This document shows, in pieces, positions 1 through 8,407 of a stretch of DNA of 57,235 nucleotides. The DNA lies in contig QCJH01000009.1 of assembly GCA_003216155.1 (NCBI GenBank), positions 1-57,235 on the forward strand, given 5' to 3'. Source of the stretch: Prochlorococcus sp. AG-409-A19. GTDB taxonomy: Bacteria; Cyanobacteriota; Cyanobacteriia; PCC-6307; Cyanobiaceae. A model generated the notes under the pieces. The model was given only the letters and a program-made list of their open reading frames with translations, made no database searches and was not told the origin of the DNA. Numbering within the stretch: the first letter of the stretch is position 1; each line of letters begins with the position of its first letter. Both the position numbers and the translations under genes were made by a program.

Positions 1-921
1 ATTGCCTGGGGCAACCTCTTGAACAGCTGCCTTTTGAGCAGCAAGGACAACCTCATAAAGAGCCCTCTGCTCTCCACTAAATCTCCCATTTATAGGGAAA
101 GTTCTAGTCACATCTCCATTGTAATAGTCAACTAAAGAACATCCAGCATCGATCAGAACCAAATCGCCATCCTTCAATAAAGAGTTATTTGCGGTGTAAT
201 GAAGAATGCAAGCATTGTCTCCACCAGCCACAATTGAGCCATAGGCAGGGCCTCTGGCTCCTTTGTCTAAAAAATATTTTTCAATGACAGCTTGGATTTC
301 CCGTTCATTGATACCTGGACGAGTTACCTGCCGAGCTAACTCATGTGCCTCGGCTGAAATGCGAGCTGCTTCTCTCATTCGTGGCAACTCTTCTGGTTCT
401 TTCTTTAGCCGCAACTTATGCAAAATTGGGCAAGGCGCCTCAAGCGATAGTGCTCTGTTCCCACTACGCTGAGCCCCATCTAGATACGTCGCCAAAGCCT
501 TAAGAACCAGAGGCTCGATCTTTGGATGCTTTCCTATCCGAAAAACAACTCCTTCAACTTCCTCAAAATATTCAAGTAGTCGATTCGGAAATTCATGAAG
601 CGGGTATGCAAAATCTGCTCCAAATTCTTCAATAGCCCCCTCAACACCAAAGCGAGCGCCGTTCCAAACCTCAAATGCAGGCTCTTTAGGGTTTACAAAA
701 AGAATAAACCTTTCTTCTGGAAGGCGGTTAGGCAAAAAAACTGCAACTGCATCAGGCTCATCAAATCCTGTGAGATACCAAAAATCGCTGTTTTGACGAA
801 AGGGATAGTCGCAATCTGAATGGTGAACAACCATCGAAGAAGCTGGTATAACTGCTAGCTTGTCTCCTAAAAGCGCCATAAAGCGCTCTCGCCGCTTGGT
901 GTAAGTAATGAGATCAATCAC
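1..921 (-). CDS. pepP: Xaa-Pro aminopeptidase (peptidase M24B), 5' part only
   Basis: Cytosolic metallo-aminopeptidase that removes an N-terminal residue preceding proline. Reverse-strand translation gives 307 codons reading off the left window edge. The N-terminal region carries the family's creatinase-like domain, with PFRQNSDFWYLTGFDEPDAV and FLPNRLPEERFILF. The start of the M24 pita-bread domain follows, where YGSIVAGGDNACILHYTAN and the metal-binding aspartate regions LVLIDAGC and YNGDVTRTFP are visible. The C-terminal metal ligands lie outside the window. I take the GTG at 921 as the start (V-I-D-L-I-T-Y-T-K-R); an in-frame stop lies about 10 codons upstream and the first ATG, at 879, would cut into conserved sequence. 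The identification is secure; the exact start is less so. Confidence 0.9.
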   Translation of the reverse strand, partial: MIDLITYTKRRERFMALLGDKLAVIPASSMVVHHSDCDYPFRQNSDFWYLTGFDEPDAVAVFLPNRLPEERFILFVNPKEPAFEVWNGARFGVEGAIEEFGADFAYPLHEFPNRLLEYFEEVEGVVFRIGKHPKIEPLVLKALATYLDGAQRSGNRALSLEAPCPILHKLRLKKEPEELPRMREAARISAEAHELARQVTRPGINEREIQAVIEKYFLDKGARGPAYGSIVAGGDNACILHYTANNSLLKDGDLVLIDAGCSLVDYYNGDVTRTFPINGRFSGEQRALYEVVLAAQKAAVQEVAPGN

Positions 922-1160
922 GACAGAAGCCAAATCACCTATAGAGCTTCAGTATGGATACAGAATCCACTTAATGACATCTGCATCTATGGAGTACTTC
1001 AACTTAGGTTGATTACTAGCAATCCTTAATACGGAAATGAATACCAAAAATGAGTACGCCCTGCGGCATTTCAGACATATAGAAAAAGGTACTTTTAGAC
1101 CAAGTTAGTGATAATTGCTAAGTTCCTCAACACTCAAAACTTCCAGACGAAGCCCCAAGT
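922..1160. other. Divergent intergenic region, pepP / CNNM gene
   Basis: This 239-bp spacer separates the pepP start (leftward) from the CNNM-CBS gene (rightward) and must hold both promoters. I see no convincing hairpin, repeat or conserved small ORF; the longest ATG ORF is 23 codons. The base composition is AT-rich, as expected for a promoter region. Confidence 0.5.
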
Positions 1161-2159
1161 ATGAGCACAGACGTACTAGTCCTTGCATTGCTGACCCTAA
1201 TAGTGGTTATCGGTTCTGCCTTGTGCTCAGGTGTAGAAGCGGCTCTACTAACTGTAAATCCTTTACGGGTCCATGAACTAGCAGCAAGACCCAAGCCAGT
1301 TACAGGAGCAAGGAGGTTGGCGAAGCTTCGACAGAGACTTGGCAGAACCCTGTCTGTTCTTGTTATTGCCAATAACAGTTTCAATATATTTGGCAGCCTG
1401 ATGCTGGGAGGCTACGCAGCTTTTGTTTTTGAACAAAGAAATGTTAGTAGCTTTGTATTACCGCTTTTTTCATTCGTGCTAACGATTCTAGTGATTCTTT
1501 TAGGAGAAATACTTCCAAAATCGATTGGTAGCCGACTAGCACTTCAGGTTTCTCTAGCAAGTGCTCCTGTACTGCACTTACTAGGCGTATTAATGCGTCC
1601 TCTTGTACTTTTGCTGGAACAACTCCTACCAGTCATAACAGCCGAAAACGAAATCAGCACAGACGAAGATGAAATTAGACAATTAGCAAGGCTTGGGTCG
1701 CAAAAGGGACAAATAGAAGCTGATGAAGCAGCCATGATCGCAAAAGTTTTCCAACTCAATGACCTAACTGCTCGTGACTTAATGACTCCACGCGTTGCAG
1801 CTCCTACCCTTGATGGGTCAGCGAATCTAGAGGCACTTCGCTCAAGCCTTTTAAAAAATTCCGCACAATGGTGGGTAGTCCTTGGGGAAGAAGTAGATAA
1901 GGTACTTGGCGTTGCAAGTAGAGAACGTCTCCTTACAGAACTGCTTCAAGGGAAAGGTGCCCTCAAAGCATCTGAGCTAAGTGAAAAAGTTGAATTTGTA
2001 CCAGAAATGATTCGTGCAGACCTACTCCTAAATAACTTTAGTGGGAATAAAAGTGGAGTAAGGGTTGTAGTTGATGAGTTCGGAGGATTTGTTGGCTTAA
2101 TAGGTGCAGAAGCTGTCTTAGCTGTACTAGCGGGCTGGAGAAAAGATTCTAAAAAATGA
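1161..2159 (+). CDS. CNNM (DUF21) / CBS-pair membrane protein, HlyC/CorC family
   Basis: Inner-membrane protein of the CNNM/CorC group, a family linked to divalent cation (Mg2+/Co2+) export. Of the 332 residues, the N-terminal half is the DUF21 membrane domain, with a first hydrophobic segment at about residues 3-28 and further segments at about 70-90, 97-120 and 127-150. The small-residue-rich start (GSALCSGVEAALL) and the motif GEILPKSIG are typical. The charged stretch STDEDEIRQLARLG and the segment AMIAKVFQLNDLTARDLMTPR mark the usual linker before the CBS pair, which occupies about residues 205-325. The large C-terminal CorC/HlyC domain of longer homologues is absent. The ATG at 1161 is the first start; the stop overlaps the next gene by 4 bp (ATGA). 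Substrate is not known from sequence. Confidence 0.85.
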   Translation: MSTDVLVLALLTLIVVIGSALCSGVEAALLTVNPLRVHELAARPKPVTGARRLAKLRQRLGRTLSVLVIANNSFNIFGSLMLGGYAAFVFEQRNVSSFVLPLFSFVLTILVILLGEILPKSIGSRLALQVSLASAPVLHLLGVLMRPLVLLLEQLLPVITAENEISTDEDEIRQLARLGSQKGQIEADEAAMIAKVFQLNDLTARDLMTPRVAAPTLDGSANLEALRSSLLKNSAQWWVVLGEEVDKVLGVASRERLLTELLQGKGALKASELSEKVEFVPEMIRADLLLNNFSGNKSGVRVVVDEFGGFVGLIGAEAVLAVLAGWRKDSKK

Positions 2160-3487
2160 TTTCTATGAGTTCTCAACCATCAACTACTGACAGATGTCGA
2201 ATTCTTCTACGTCATTGGAGAAACAACTTTTTCCTTACCAACCGAGAGCAAAGTCAATTAGCGGGTGAAATAATCAATTTAGATAAGCAAATAAATAGAC
2301 TAGAAGAAAAGCGTATTCGTATAGCGATTTTCGGAAGGGTAGGAGTAGGAAAGTCAAGCCTCGCCAATGCTCTAATTGGGAGTCAAATCTTTGCTACGAA
2401 TGTGGCGCATGGCTCCACTCGTCGATTACAAGCAGTTACTTGGGAACAGCCGATAATTGGCCTAGGCAAAATAGAGCTCTTAGATACTCCAGGGATCGAC
2501 GAGATAGCTCCTCTAGGGAGATCCCGCCTAGCGGCAAGAGTAGCTCTTCAATCAGATCTTGTTCTACTAGTTCTCGACAGTGATCTAACAAGCGTCGAGT
2601 CAATCGCATTACAAAAACTTCTTTTAAGTGGCAAGCCAATTCTCCTAGTCATTAACCGAGCTGATCAATGGTCAAAAATTGAGCAGGCTGCCTTAGTTGA
2701 AAGTATTCGACGTCGTCTACCTCCACAAGCTCGCAAACTCAAACTCCATGTAGTATCTGCTGCACCCAGACAACCCAAAGTGCAAATTGATGGTCGCGTA
2801 CGTAGTTATCCAATTCCACCAAACATTGGCTCTCTGAAAGTAGCTTTAATAAATTTTCTAGATAGTCAAGGTGAACTACTCCTAGTACTAAACAGTCTTC
2901 GTCAAGCTGACAACCTATACAAAACCGTAAAGCAGAGGCGACTCAGTCACAACAAATCAGCTGCTCAAGGATTAATTGGTAGCTTTGCTGCTTTAAAAGC
3001 CTCAGGTGTAGCAGCCAATCCTCTAATAGTCCTTGATCTTGCTGGAGGGATAGCCTGTGACACGGCACTTGTGATCCAACTCAGCAATTTATACGGAATA
3101 AAAATGGGTAAAGGGAGCGCAAGGCAACTGATTAAGAAATTATCTGGATACAGTGCTCTCCTTGGAGGTACACAAATTGGCATTCAATTATTACTAAGTG
3201 TCTTACGACAAGTATTGCTTTTTGCGGCACCTATGAGTGCTGGTTTAACACTTGCACCTACAGCACCAATAGCCATCGCCCAAGCCGCTATCGCAATTCA
3301 TACAACAAAACTGACAGGGCGTCTAGCTGCTCGAGAGCTATTCCGAACAGACAAAAGGAACAAAAATCAGCCGAATTGTATCTTGCTCCACTTAGCTGCA
3401 AGCGACCCAAAGGTCAAAAGATGGCTAAGGGAATGGCCTGTGATGCCAATCAACGACCCTCGCTTGCTACAAACTCTTCTTCCGTGA
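2156..3487 (+). CDS. Era-like GTPase with C-terminal DUF697 domain
   Basis: P-loop GTPase of the TrmE-Era-EngA-like group. G1 is GRVGVGKSS at residues 60-68, G3 is DTPG at 110-113 and G4 is NRAD at 167-170. The C-terminal 170 residues are hydrophobic and alanine/glycine rich, including LDLAGGIACDTALVIQLSNL, matching the membrane-associated DUF697 domain found in cyanobacterial GTPases of unknown role. The protein has 443 residues from the ATG at 2156, which overlaps the upstream stop by 4 bp; a second ATG at 2165 is possible. The gene sits between a putative cation exporter and nadD/nadE, with coupled overlaps on both sides. No substrate or partner can be named. Confidence 0.85.
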   Translation: MISMSSQPSTTDRCRILLRHWRNNFFLTNREQSQLAGEIINLDKQINRLEEKRIRIAIFGRVGVGKSSLANALIGSQIFATNVAHGSTRRLQAVTWEQPIIGLGKIELLDTPGIDEIAPLGRSRLAARVALQSDLVLLVLDSDLTSVESIALQKLLLSGKPILLVINRADQWSKIEQAALVESIRRRLPPQARKLKLHVVSAAPRQPKVQIDGRVRSYPIPPNIGSLKVALINFLDSQGELLLVLNSLRQADNLYKTVKQRRLSHNKSAAQGLIGSFAALKASGVAANPLIVLDLAGGIACDTALVIQLSNLYGIKMGKGSARQLIKKLSGYSALLGGTQIGIQLLLSVLRQVLLFAAPMSAGLTLAPTAPIAIAQAAIAIHTTKLTGRLAARELFRTDKRNKNQPNCILLHLAASDPKVKRWLREWPVMPINDPRLLQTLLP

Positions 3488-4071
3488 AACTAGAAAAAAG
3501 ATCCATCGCTCTTTTTGGGACAAGCGCCGATCCTCCAACCTTTGGCCATCAAGCTCTTTTAAAAGGTTTGTTAACTCTTTTCCCTACAGTAATAACTTGG
3601 GCAAGTGACAACCCGAAAAAACAACACATCGCCTCTCTAGAAACGCGTACAAAACTACTCGATGCCCTTGTAGAAAGCATAGATAATCCAAACTTAGAAT
3701 TGATTCAAGAACTCAGTAGTCCATGGACCATCGGTACTCTTGATCTTGCTACCAAGCGATGGCCAGAAGCTAAATTAGTTTTTGTGGTAGGTAGCGATTT
3801 AACACGTGAAATCCCTACCTGGTTACATCCAAGAAAAGTCCTACATAAAGCTTTTTTAGGTATCGCACCACGAGATGGCTGGCCTTTAAGAGAAGATGAT
3901 ATTCAAGCCATTAAGAATCTTGGTGGCCGAATCGAATTGTTACCTCTAAGCATCCCATCATCAGCCAGCTCAAACATACGCAAAAATCCAAACCCCAATG
4001 AAATTCCTACAGCAGTCTTAAAAGTGCTAAAAAGTAGCACTCTCTATGGTCTAAACAAGAGCAATTACTAA
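3484..4071 (+). CDS. nadD: Nicotinate-nucleotide adenylyltransferase
   Basis: Converts nicotinate mononucleotide and ATP to deamido-NAD+, the penultimate step of NAD synthesis. The nucleotidyltransferase signature ALFGTSADPPTFGHQAL, with the (H/T)xGH-type motif as TFGH, lies at the N terminus. The C-terminal segment SIPSSASSNIR corresponds to the ISSTxxR motif. I chose the GTG at 3484 (195 aa): it forms a 4-bp GTGA overlap with the GTPase stop and puts the catalytic motif at the usual distance from the N terminus. Upstream starts at 3376 or 3421 would run deep into the GTPase gene and add a non-homologous tail. Followed directly by nadE, the next enzyme of the pathway. Confidence 0.92.
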   Translation: MKLEKRSIALFGTSADPPTFGHQALLKGLLTLFPTVITWASDNPKKQHIASLETRTKLLDALVESIDNPNLELIQELSSPWTIGTLDLATKRWPEAKLVFVVGSDLTREIPTWLHPRKVLHKAFLGIAPRDGWPLREDDIQAIKNLGGRIELLPLSIPSSASSNIRKNPNPNEIPTAVLKVLKSSTLYGLNKSNY

Positions 4072-5771
4072 TGCGTTTAGCACTGGCTCAGCTCAATCCT
4101 CTCATCGGGGATCTAATAGGGAACGGTCAACGTATCATCAGTGCCGTTCAAGAATCGGTCCAAAAGAATGCTGACCTTGTATTGACTCCGGAACTATCCC
4201 TATGGGGTTACCCACCTAGGGATCTACTTTTGCATTCTTCTCTAATAAAGCAACAGAACCAAGTCCTAGATCAACTTGTGAGTTTTTTGAATAAGGAAGC
4301 CCCACACATCTCTATACTAGTTGGTATAGCAGAGGAAGCTCCTGATCGGAAAATTCCTAGACTTTTCAATGCAATCGCATTAATTGACAATACAAGGTGG
4401 CGAGTAGTTGCTCGCAAGCAACTACTACCTACATATGATGTATTCGATGAAAAACGCTACTTCCGTCCAGCCATATCACCATCTATTCTCAACTTTAAAT
4501 GTAGAGATAATTCATGGAAAGTAGGTCTAACCATCTGTGAAGATCTTTGGGTTGAAGAAGAGCTCCAAGGAGGTCAACTAACAGGGCCTGACCCGATTGA
4601 AAGACTAATTTCAGACAACATTGATCTACTAATTAATTTTTCAGCCTCTCCGTTCACTAATTCAAAAGGTAAATTAAGGGCACAATTAGCTACAAAAGCC
4701 TCAAGAAGGCTTAAATGTCCAATGATATATATCAATCAAGTAGGAGGAAACGACGAACTAGTATTTGATGGGTCTAGCTTTGCACTAGATAGTAATGCTC
4801 ACCTCGCACTAAAATTGCCAAGCTGTAAAGAAGCACTCGCAATTTGGGATACTTGCTCATCTAAAGATTGCTTCGTCACTAATAGCAATGAGCCGCTAGA
4901 AGAATTATTTAATGTTCTCGTCTTAGGAGTTAAAGACTACTCGCTTAAATGCAACTTTAAAAGTGCTGTGTTAGGTCTAAGTGGTGGAATTGATTCAGCC
5001 TTAGTTTCTGTAATTGCGACAGCAGCCTTAGGTGCAAAAAATGTAACTGCCTTACTAATGCCATCGCCTTGGAGTTCAGCAAACTCTATAGATGATGCAC
5101 TGGCACTCGTAAAACGACTTGGTGTTACAAGTCATATAATACCAATTCATTCTATCATGAGAAATTTTGACGACTCACTAAATGAGGCATTAGGAAATGT
5201 ACCCGAAGGTATTACGGCTGAGAACCTTCAATCACGGATTAGAGGAACCATATTAATGGCATTCGCCAACCAGCAGGGAGATTTATTGCTCTCTACTGGA
5301 AATAAGTCAGAACTCGCGGTTGGTTATTGCACTCTTTATGGCGATATGAATGGTGGGCTAGCTGTAATTGGAGACATTTACAAAACTAGTGTCTTTTCAA
5401 TTTGCGACTGGTTAGATAGCCCAGCTTCAAAAGATTGCCGAAAAGTGCTCGGACTACCCCCTAATGAAGAAATTATTGGTAGCGCAATTAGAAGGAAAGC
5501 ACCCAGTGCCGAACTAAGGGAAAATCAACTCGATAGTGATTCCTTGCCTGATTACGACCTATTAGATCCCATACTAAAAGGGCTCATAGAACAACAGTTA
5601 AATGCCGAGGAATTAATAGAAAAAGGCCATGACCCATCCTTAATCAAAAAAATTCAACAGCTACTTCAAAAAGGAGAGTTCAAACGTCATCAGGCTCCGC
5701 CCCTACTAAAGGTAAGTACTCAGGCTTTTGGGAGTGGATGGAGAAAACCTATTGCAGCAAGATCACAATAA
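4071..5771 (+). CDS. nadE: Glutamine-dependent NAD+ synthetase
   Basis: Amidates deamido-NAD+ to NAD+ using ammonia from glutamine. This 566-residue protein is the two-domain form. The N-terminal nitrilase-like glutaminase has the Glu-Lys-Cys triad at E41 (TPELSLWGYPPRD), K116 (ARKQLLP) and C156 (TICEDLW). The C-terminal ATP-pyrophosphatase synthetase has the P-loop SGGIDS at 304-309 and a downstream STGNKSELAVGY substrate-binding segment. The ATG overlaps the nadD stop by 1 bp (TAATG), so nadD and nadE are very probably translationally coupled. Length and domain order match the family. Confidence 0.96.
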   Translation: MRLALAQLNPLIGDLIGNGQRIISAVQESVQKNADLVLTPELSLWGYPPRDLLLHSSLIKQQNQVLDQLVSFLNKEAPHISILVGIAEEAPDRKIPRLFNAIALIDNTRWRVVARKQLLPTYDVFDEKRYFRPAISPSILNFKCRDNSWKVGLTICEDLWVEEELQGGQLTGPDPIERLISDNIDLLINFSASPFTNSKGKLRAQLATKASRRLKCPMIYINQVGGNDELVFDGSSFALDSNAHLALKLPSCKEALAIWDTCSSKDCFVTNSNEPLEELFNVLVLGVKDYSLKCNFKSAVLGLSGGIDSALVSVIATAALGAKNVTALLMPSPWSSANSIDDALALVKRLGVTSHIIPIHSIMRNFDDSLNEALGNVPEGITAENLQSRIRGTILMAFANQQGDLLLSTGNKSELAVGYCTLYGDMNGGLAVIGDIYKTSVFSICDWLDSPASKDCRKVLGLPPNEEIIGSAIRRKAPSAELRENQLDSDSLPDYDLLDPILKGLIEQQLNAEELIEKGHDPSLIKKIQQLLQKGEFKRHQAPPLLKVSTQAFGSGWRKPIAARSQ

Positions 5772-5822
5772 TCTAGTCAGACTCCACTTAAACAATAACC
5801 ACTAATTTAACTACTGCCATAC

Positions 5823-6962
5823 ATGCCGTCCTCAGTTTTTTCGACCCCTATAGCCAGTATAGGGGTCCCAACCGAAATCAAAGCAGATGAACTACGCGTA
5901 GCTCTTACACCTGACGGGGTAAGAGAACTTGTTACCCAAGGTCTGGAAGTGCGTATTGAAAAAGGAGCAGGAGCAGGAGCAGGGATTAACGATTCTGCCT
6001 TCGCAAAGGCAGGAGCAAGACTTGTTGACCGGGAAGAAGCATGGGCTTCTCACCTAGTTGTAAAAGTCAAAGAGCCTCAAAAAGAAGAGTTTTGTTTTCT
6101 TCGAAAAGACATGGTTTTATTCACTTATCTACATCTTGCCGCCTACCCAAAAGTTGGCGAAGCCCTACTAGAAGCCGGCACAACAGGTATTGGCTACGAA
6201 ACTGTACAGATGGAGAATGGCTCATTACCACTTCTCGCACCAATGAGCGAGATCGCAGGTCGTCTCGCCGCCCAAGTAGGTGCACATTTATTAGAAAGAC
6301 CACATGGGGGCAGTGGTGTGCTCATCGGAGGATGCACAGGGGTTAGACCAGCTAGAGTAATTGTTCTAGGGGCAGGAACGGTCGGATGGAATGCTGCCAG
6401 ATTGGCAGCGGCAATGGATGCAGAAGTCATGCTTCTAGATCGCTCACCTGAACGACTACGAAATCTTGAGGCAGACCGACGTGGAAGATTAATAAGTGTC
6501 GTAAGTAGTCGAGGACTTCTAGAAAGATTGATACCAACGGCTGATCTTTTAATCGGCGCCGTCCTCACTCCAGGCGGCCGCGCACCCATGCTCGTAGATA
6601 ATGAGATGGTCAAAGGGATGAAAACCAACTCAGTAATAGTTGATGTCGCCATCGATCAAGGTGGATGCGTCGCCACAAGTGTCGAGACGACGCATACCAA
6701 CCCAACTGTGACGATCCATGGAGTTCAACACTATGCAGTAGGCAATATGCCAGGTGCAGTACCTTTCACATCTACCGAAGCACTCGTAAGTGTGACTTTG
6801 CCATACATCCTTGTCATTGCAGGGAGAGGCCTTGAAGAAGCTGTCATAGAACGTCCTGAATTACTCTCAGGACTAAATACAATCAAAGGTAATGTATGTC
6901 ATCCTGGAGTAGCAAAAGCTCTAGATATCACGCCAAGACATCCGATGGCATGCCTACGCTAA
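5823..6962 (+). CDS. ald: Alanine dehydrogenase
   Basis: NAD-dependent, reversible conversion of alanine to pyruvate and ammonia. The 379-residue protein has the catalytic-site motif KVKEP (Lys83) and the YLHLA motif (His104). The Rossmann glycine loop GAGTVG spans 183-188. The substrate-region motif PEL and the GMKTNSVIVDVAIDQGG segment complete the family pattern. It follows nadE by 51 bp on the same strand and supplies an NAD-using partner, but I see no promoter or terminator that settles co-transcription. A small in-frame tandem repeat of GGAGCA (three copies, 5964-5981) encodes GAGAGAG at residues 48-54, in a loop near the N terminus. Confidence 0.95.
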   Translation: MPSSVFSTPIASIGVPTEIKADELRVALTPDGVRELVTQGLEVRIEKGAGAGAGINDSAFAKAGARLVDREEAWASHLVVKVKEPQKEEFCFLRKDMVLFTYLHLAAYPKVGEALLEAGTTGIGYETVQMENGSLPLLAPMSEIAGRLAAQVGAHLLERPHGGSGVLIGGCTGVRPARVIVLGAGTVGWNAARLAAAMDAEVMLLDRSPERLRNLEADRRGRLISVVSSRGLLERLIPTADLLIGAVLTPGGRAPMLVDNEMVKGMKTNSVIVDVAIDQGGCVATSVETTHTNPTVTIHGVQHYAVGNMPGAVPFTSTEALVSVTLPYILVIAGRGLEEAVIERPELLSGLNTIKGNVCHPGVAKALDITPRHPMACLR

Positions 6963-7006
6963 AAGCATAAAAAACAAAGCATCTATAAACTGAAAAATCG
7001 AATTAT

Positions 7007-8134
7007 TTAATCTAAAAAGCTAAGATTATTTAATGGGCGTTGAACTGATTCCCAACTAATTCCTTCTCGCAACATCATCAGCCAACCAGCAGCTTCTGGA
7101 AAGTTTTTTGCACATACAAATTTTCCTCGTCTTAACTCTTTCTGTTCCTTTTTAATCCCCAAAGCTTCCAACGAGACATTAAGTACACCAGGGTTAGCAA
7201 CTGTTATTAGAGGCAAACCTCTCTCAATACAAGCCAAAACAGCCTCCCCACCTAACGCGCCTTCTGGAGCAATAACAGCTCCAATCTGATCAACAGTTAT
7301 GATCTCTTCCAAAATAAAACCATTCTCTGTGTAAGGGTTCAAAGGTGTCATATCAGGCGCGCGGCTAAGGCCTAATAAAACGCAAGCCAAAAATGTATAG
7401 CCAAGTTCCTCACCAGCAGCCCTAGGATCCAGCTGATCATCTATTGATAAAGGCTCCAAGGCAGGAGCATGGGCGCAAGGTATCCCTAAATGACGTACCA
7501 ACAAATGACTAATAACTGCCTCAGCACCAGCCAAAGCATCTACTCCATTCCCATGACGATAAGACTTTAAAGTGTCATTGTTTGAGTCGTCAGGGAATCG
7601 AGTAACCACCGCAATAGCTGTAGCACCAGCATTCTGCAAACGCTCACCAGCCCGAAGTAATGAATCGGGCCTAGCCAACCTGCCCCAGCTAGCACCGCTA
7701 GGACCTTCAATCAAGTCAACTCCCAACGGCGAGTCTGTAGTGATAACTGGGCCAATATTCAACCCCAAAGTTGCGCGACAACCATCTGCAACCTGCAATT
7801 GCCTTCTCATTAACTGAGGCTCTATTGCTAAATCCAAAATCAAGCCAATTCTTTGCTGCCTAACTGGCTTTAGAGCAATCTGGCCAGCTGCAAATCGATC
7901 CAAGCCATAACCCTCAACGTAATAAATACGGGGGTCACTCCAATAAAGAGATGCTCCATTCATGACATTGGGATGAGTTATTAAGCAATCACTCGCCGCT
8001 GCTAGAAGCCGAGCTGCAGGAATAGCATCTCCCGCGAATCCGCCAATTGCACATCCTATTCCTGAGGGAATTATAAGAAGAGTGGGAAATGGTAAAGCGC
8101 CCCCAATGGGATGAGATATAGCGGAGGTAGGCAT
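7007..8134 (-). CDS. DUF3326 family protein
   Basis: A 375-residue protein of a family conserved in cyanobacteria and plastid-bearing organisms, without an assigned function (DUF3326 by my recognition). The sequence is glycine- and alanine-rich and looks like a soluble alpha/beta protein. It shows repeated small-residue loops such as GGALPFPTLLIIPSGIGCAIG at the start and TAIAVVTRFPDDSNND in the middle. A conserved-looking segment, IGAVIAPEGALGGEAVLACIERG, lies near the C terminus. No signal peptide or membrane helix is evident. The ATG overlaps the stop of the 74-aa gene by 1 bp, and both lie downstream of atpG on the same strand. The function is not predictable from sequence. Confidence 0.8.
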   Translation of the reverse strand: MPTSAISHPIGGALPFPTLLIIPSGIGCAIGGFAGDAIPAARLLAAASDCLITHPNVMNGASLYWSDPRIYYVEGYGLDRFAAGQIALKPVRQQRIGLILDLAIEPQLMRRQLQVADGCRATLGLNIGPVITTDSPLGVDLIEGPSGASWGRLARPDSLLRAGERLQNAGATAIAVVTRFPDDSNNDTLKSYRHGNGVDALAGAEAVISHLLVRHLGIPCAHAPALEPLSIDDQLDPRAAGEELGYTFLACVLLGLSRAPDMTPLNPYTENGFILEEIITVDQIGAVIAPEGALGGEAVLACIERGLPLITVANPGVLNVSLEALGIKKEQKELRRGKFVCAKNFPEAAGWLMMLREGISWESVQRPLNNLSFLD

Positions 8135-8358
8135 TAATCAATGCCATCTGATGAAGCAGAAGAAGTCATTATTACTGCCTCAATCTTGAGCTTACGTTCA
8201 AATAAAGATTCCTCGCAATCGGCATGTTCAATGCTTGTAATCGCCCAGCGCAAAGGTTCTCCATACTTCATAAGTTCTTTTAGTAGCCATTGACGAAGAT
8301 TACTTACATCAATTTCCTTGGGCCACAAAATTTCCATTTGCAATATATCCAAATTCAC
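8134..8358 (-). CDS. Small conserved hypothetical protein, 74 aa
   Basis: I do not recognise a named family. The protein has 74 residues, is acidic, and looks soluble, with an N-terminal strand (LQMEILWPKEIDVSNLRQWL) followed by a helix (LLKELMKYGEPLRWAITSIE) and a strand near FERKLKIEAVIMT. That layout suggests a compact alpha/beta domain. Its stop overlaps the start of the DUF3326 gene by 1 bp, and it begins 49 bp after the end of atpG, so it may be read as the tail of the ATP synthase transcript. The tight coupling to DUF3326 is the main evidence that it is a real gene. Confidence 0.7.
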   Translation of the reverse strand: MNLDILQMEILWPKEIDVSNLRQWLLKELMKYGEPLRWAITSIEHADCEESLFERKLKIEAVIMTSSASSDGID

Positions 8359-8407
8359 TCCACTAATCCGAAGAAACTATTGTTAAGTCTAGAAGCAAAA
8401 TAAATTA

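Noticed and set aside
3376..3483. Longer nadD start
   Set aside because: Would overlap the GTPase gene by 112 bp; the GTG at 3484 forms a GTGA junction and gives the family N terminus.
6194..6652. 152-aa minus-strand ORF
   Set aside because: Antisense to ald; Ser/Arg/Pro-rich composition reflects codon shadowing.
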